This document shows positions 43,055 to 45,989 of a DNA stretch of 45,989 nucleotides, piece after piece (position 1 is the stretch's first letter; the number at the start of each line of letters is the position of its first letter). A program made the translations under genes and the position numbers. Location of the stretch: NCBI GenBank assembly GCA_002255955.1, contig NKIM01000020.1, forward strand, positions 1 to 45,989, read 5' to 3'. Origin of the DNA: Burkholderiales bacterium PBB2 (GTDB taxonomy: Bacteria; Pseudomonadota; Gammaproteobacteria; Burkholderiales; Burkholderiaceae_C). The notes beneath the pieces are model-generated. The model saw nothing but the letters and a program-made list of their open reading frames with translations, did not search any database and was not told where the DNA came from.

Positions 43055-44485
43055 TCAACCGACGCGGCAGACCTTGAGCATATTGGTGCCACCGGGATAG
43101 CCCATGGGCTCACCGCAGGTGATGGCATAGGTGTCGCCCGGCATCAGCACGCCTTGCTCCACCAGGATTTGCTCGGCGGCCTTCAGCGCGGCGTCGCGGT
43201 CCTCAAACTTGGGCATCAGCAGCGGGCGCACATTGCGGTACAGCGTCATCTTGCGTTGGCTGACCTCCTGGGTGGTCAGCGCGTAGATGGGCACCTGGAT
43301 GCGGTGGCGGCTCATCCACAGCGCGGTCGAGCCCGATTCGGTCAGGGCCAGGATGGCCTTGCAACCCAGGTGGTGGGCGGTGAACAGCGCACCCATGGCG
43401 ATGCTTTGATCGATGCGGCCGAACTGGCGGCCGGCGAAATCGGTGTCCAGGCTGACGAACTCGGCGCGCTCGGCCTCCAGGGCGATGGCGGCCATCTGCT
43501 CGATGGTCTCGACCGGGAACTTGCCGGCGGCCGTCTCGGCGCTCAGCATCACCGCGTCGGTGCCGTCCAACACGGCATTGGCCACGTCCGAGACCTCGGC
43601 ACGCGTGGGCACCGGGTTGACGATCATGGACTCCATCATCTGCGTGGCGGTGATGGCCACTTTGTCCAGCTCACGCGCCATCTTGATCATGCGCTTTTGC
43701 AGGGCCGGCACGGCGGCGTTGCCCACCTCCACGGCCAAGTCGCCGCGGGCCACCATGATGCCGTCGCTGGCCTTGAGGATGGCCTCGAGATGCGGAATCG
43801 CCTCCGAGCGCTCGATCTTGGCGATCATGCTGGGCTTGTGGCCGTATGGCTCGCCGGCCATATTGGCCAGCTGGCGGGCCATTTCCATGTCGGTGGCGTT
43901 CTTGGGGAAGCTGATCGCCAGGTACTCGCAGCGGAAGCTCATCGCGGTCTTGATGTCTTCCATATCCTTGGCGGTCAGGGCCGGCGCGGTCAGGCCGCCG
44001 CCCTGCTTGTTGATGCCCTTGTTGTTGGACAGCTCACCGCCCAGCTTGACGATGGTGTGCACGGCCGCGCCGCGCACCGCCTCCACGGTCAGCACCAGCA
44101 AGCCGTCGTTCAGCAGCAAGGTGTCGCCGGGCTTCACATCGCGCGGCAGTTCCTTGTAATCGAGGCCCACGGCTTCTTCATTGCCGAGCTCGGTGCGGTC
44201 GGCGTCGAGGATGAAACGCTCGCCGTTGATCAGCTCGATCTTGCCGTTCTCGAACTTGCCGACGCGGATCTTGGGGCCCTGCATATCGGCCATGATGGCC
44301 ACTTCCTTGCCCGCGGCCCGGGCGGCCTCGCGCACCAGGCGGGCGCGGTCAATGTGATCCTGCGCCTTGCCGTGCGAGAAGTTGAGCCGCACCACATCGA
44401 CGCCGGCTCGGATCATGCGCTCCAGCACCTCCGGTGAGGAGGACGCAGGGCCCAGGGTGGCAACGATCTTGGTGGCTCGGGACAT
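43055..44485 (-). CDS. pyk: Pyruvate kinase
   Basis: Converts phosphoenolpyruvate and ADP to pyruvate and ATP. It has 476 residues, typical. Motifs are TKIVATLGPASSSPEVLERMI, VVRLNFSHGKAQDH, IMADMQGPKIRVG, MIAKIERSEAIPHLE with the active-site Lys, GIMVARGDLAVEVG, and ITATQMMESMIVNPVPTRAEVSDVANAVLDGTDAVMLSAETA. The C-terminal allosteric domain is complete. The ATG at 44483-44485 gives the family N-terminus MSRATKIVATLGP. The stop abuts the inverted-repeat arm of the hairpin repeat. It is in line with fbaA, but the HTH-ATPase gene lies between them on the other strand. Confidence 0.98.
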   Translation of the reverse strand: MSRATKIVATLGPASSSPEVLERMIRAGVDVVRLNFSHGKAQDHIDRARLVREAARAAGKEVAIMADMQGPKIRVGKFENGKIELINGERFILDADRTELGNEEAVGLDYKELPRDVKPGDTLLLNDGLLVLTVEAVRGAAVHTIVKLGGELSNNKGINKQGGGLTAPALTAKDMEDIKTAMSFRCEYLAISFPKNATDMEMARQLANMAGEPYGHKPSMIAKIERSEAIPHLEAILKASDGIMVARGDLAVEVGNAAVPALQKRMIKMARELDKVAITATQMMESMIVNPVPTRAEVSDVANAVLDGTDAVMLSAETAAGKFPVETIEQMAAIALEAERAEFVSLDTDFAGRQFGRIDQSIAMGALFTAHHLGCKAILALTESGSTALWMSRHRIQVPIYALTTQEVSQRKMTLYRNVRPLLMPKFEDRDAALKAAEQILVEQGVLMPGDTYAITCGEPMGYPGGTNMLKVCRVG

Positions 44486-44592
44486 GGCAGATCTCGCTGA
44501 AATAAAGTTACAAGCGGCTGATTATGCGGCGCATTTGTGGCCGCTCAAACGTCGAACAAGGGTTTCAGCGAGTTACAGCCAATGTCCGGCCA

Positions 44593-45989
44593 TTAGCCCT
44601 TCGCCGCCAGCACGTCGGCCACCGCCAGCGCCGTCATGTTGACGATGCGGCGCACCGTGGCCGAGGGCGTCAGGATGTGCACCGGCGCGGCCGAACCCAA
44701 GAGGATGGGACCGACCGTCACACCCTGACCGGCGGTGATCTTGAGCACATTGAACAAGATATTGGCCGCATCCAGCGAGGGCAGCACCAGCAGATTGGCC
44801 GCGCCCTTGAGCGTGCTGTCGGGCAGGAAGGTGTTGCGCACCGACTCCGACAGGGCCGCGTCGCCATGCATCTCACCGTCGCACTCGACATCGGGCGCAT
44901 GCTGGGTGAAGAGCTCGCGTGCGCGGCGCATCTTCACGGCCGAGGGCCGCTTGCTGGAGCCGAACATCGAGTGCGACACAAAAGCCAGCTTGGGCGGCAG
45001 GCCGAAGCGCTTGACCTCCTCGGCCGCCATGGCCGCGATCTCGGCCAGTTGCTCGGCATCGGGCTGGTCGTTGACGAAGGTGTCGGTGATGAAGAGCGTG
45101 TGCTCGTCCAGCATCAGCGCATTCATGGTGGCGAAATTGCGCGCACCGGGTTTCAGGCCGATCAGGTCGGAGACATGCTCCAGATGGTTGTCGAAGCGGC
45201 CGACCATGCCGCAGATCATGGCGTCGGCATCGCCGAGCTTGATGGCCAGGGCGCCGATGGTGGTGGCGGAGCGGCGCACGGCGGCCTTGGCCATCTCGGG
45301 CGTCACGCCCTGGCGACCCATGACCTGGTGGTACGCCTCCCAATACTGGCGGAAGCGCGCGTCGTTGTTGGGGTCGATGACGGCCACATCCTCGCCCAAC
45401 TTGAGGCGCAGGCCGGCCCGCTCGATGCGGGTGGCGATGACCTCGGGCCGGCCAATCAGCGTCGGCTTGACGATGCCTTCGTCCAGCGCCACCTGAACCG
45501 CGCGCAGCACGCGTTCGTCCTCGCCCTCCGCGTAGATCACACGCGCCGGGTTGGCCTTGGCGGCGGTGAAGACCGGGCGCATGAACATGCCGGTCTGGTA
45601 AACGTAACGCTCCAGCGACTGGCGGTAGGCCGCCATATCGGCGATTGGGCGCTCGGCCACGCCGGAGTCGGCCGCAGCCTGAGCCACGGCCGGTGCGATG
45701 CGCAGGATCAGGCGCGCGTCAAAAGGCTTGGGGATCAGGTAGTCGGGGCCGAAGTGCAGCTCTTCACCGGCATAGGCCGCCGCGACTTCATCGCTGGTCT
45801 CGGCCTTGGCCAGGGCGGCGATCTCGCGCACGCAGGCCAACTTCATCTCCTCGGTGATCTTGCTGGCGCCGCAGTCCAGGGCACCGCGAAAGATGTAGGG
45901 GAAGCAGAGGACGTTGTTGACCTGGTTGGGGTAATCCGAGCGGCCGGTGGCGATGATGCAGTCCGGGCGCACGGCCTTGGCCAGCTCAG
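44593..45989 (-). CDS. maeB: NADP-dependent malic enzyme with phosphotransacetylase-like domain (5' part outside window)
   Basis: The C-terminal ~465 residues of a MaeB-type enzyme. The first ~110 residues belong to the malic enzyme NAD-binding domain ([67 protein letters not shown]). From ~residue 140 on, a phosphate acetyl/butyryltransferase-like domain follows ([72 protein letters not shown]). In characterised MaeB the PTA-like domain is regulatory, sensing acetyl-CoA. The reading frame runs off the right edge. It lies upstream of pyk on the same strand with 107 bp between them. Confidence 0.96.
   Translation of the reverse strand, partial: ELAKAVRPDCIIATGRSDYPNQVNNVLCFPYIFRGALDCGASKITEEMKLACVREIAALAKAETSDEVAAAYAGEELHFGPDYLIPKPFDARLILRIAPAVAQAAADSGVAERPIADMAAYRQSLERYVYQTGMFMRPVFTAAKANPARVIYAEGEDERVLRAVQVALDEGIVKPTLIGRPEVIATRIERAGLRLKLGEDVAVIDPNNDARFRQYWEAYHQVMGRQGVTPEMAKAAVRRSATTIGALAIKLGDADAMICGMVGRFDNHLEHVSDLIGLKPGARNFATMNALMLDEHTLFITDTFVNDQPDAEQLAEIAAMAAEEVKRFGLPPKLAFVSHSMFGSSKRPSAVKMRRARELFTQHAPDVECDGEMHGDAALSESVRNTFLPDSTLKGAANLLVLPSLDAANILFNVLKITAGQGVTVGPILLGSAAPVHILTPSATVRRIVNMTALAVADVLAAKG

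Noticed and set aside
1-45989. Mobile elements, CRISPR arrays, defence islands, tRNA or rRNA genes
   Set aside because: No transposase, integrase other than the housekeeping XerC, regular spacer array, toxin-antitoxin pair or structural RNA gene was found; apart from the hairpin repeats the region looks like core chromosome.

Overview
The window looks like chromosomal core DNA of a high-GC betaproteobacterium of the order Burkholderiales, probably near the Roseateles/Rubrivivax/Paucibacter group. The evidence is the gene order xerC-DUF484-dapF-lpxL-lpxL | metK, an S-adenosylhomocysteine (SAH) riboswitch ahead of ahcY, the pyk/fbaA/purC/purE/purK/sua5 neighbourhood, a PEP-CTERM protein, and very tight packing with many 4-base ATGA/GTGA overlaps. 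The genus is an inference. I see no rRNA, tRNA, insertion sequence, prophage or CRISPR array.

Layout. 1-4321 (minus strand): 3'-truncated xerC, a DUF484 gene, dapF and two tandem lipid A acyltransferase genes. 4499-5677: metK, separated by a bidirectional terminator from a minus-strand pair, a cheY gene and a degenerate receiver-CheX-like gene (5892-7321). 7501-9278: a YjdF-like membrane protein and a YcaQ/AlkX-like glycosylase. 9279-12823: SAH riboswitch, ahcY, tlyA and metF; with metK this is the activated-methyl cycle. 12991-13617: ompW, followed by a 270-bp region of nested inverted repeats. 14090-19691: pepQ, two separate 5-formyltetrahydrofolate cyclo-ligase genes, a TfoX_N gene, a DUF2917/LysR divergent pair and a periplasmic binding protein. 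19744-25029: slt, an NDUFA9-like gene, a glutathione transferase gene and cca. 25166-27516: a Tat-exported PhoD phosphatase and a PEP-CTERM protein. 27544-33293 (minus strand): a five-gene overlapping operon tsaB-rimI-UDG-like-GGDEF/EAL-midA. 33415-34404: an SGNH-fold lipoprotein that has lost its catalytic residues. 34498-41594: sua5, purK, purE, purC and fbaA, interrupted by cnoX and a TPR gene. 41841-45989: an HTH/GHKL ATPase/DUF4325 protein, pyk and the C-terminal part of a malic enzyme-phosphotransacetylase.

How the genes connect. metK makes SAM, ahcY removes SAH, metF and the cyclo-ligases supply and recycle folate one-carbon units, and TlyA and MidA family proteins consume SAM. purE, purK and purC are de novo purine genes, fbaA and pyk are glycolytic, and tsaB with sua5 are two steps of tRNA t6A37 synthesis.

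The most notable non-coding content is the riboswitch with a visible mutually exclusive helix; a dispersed ~95-bp hairpin repeat present twice (11080-11174 and 42930-43021); an inverted pair of nested hairpin elements (13787-14042); and a partial duplication of the metK 3' end (5767-5791). The most notable proteins are the SGNH-fold lipoprotein without Ser or His, the UDG-like protein without the motif-B HPA, and the two multidomain signalling proteins (REC-CheX-like and HTH-GHKL-DUF4325).
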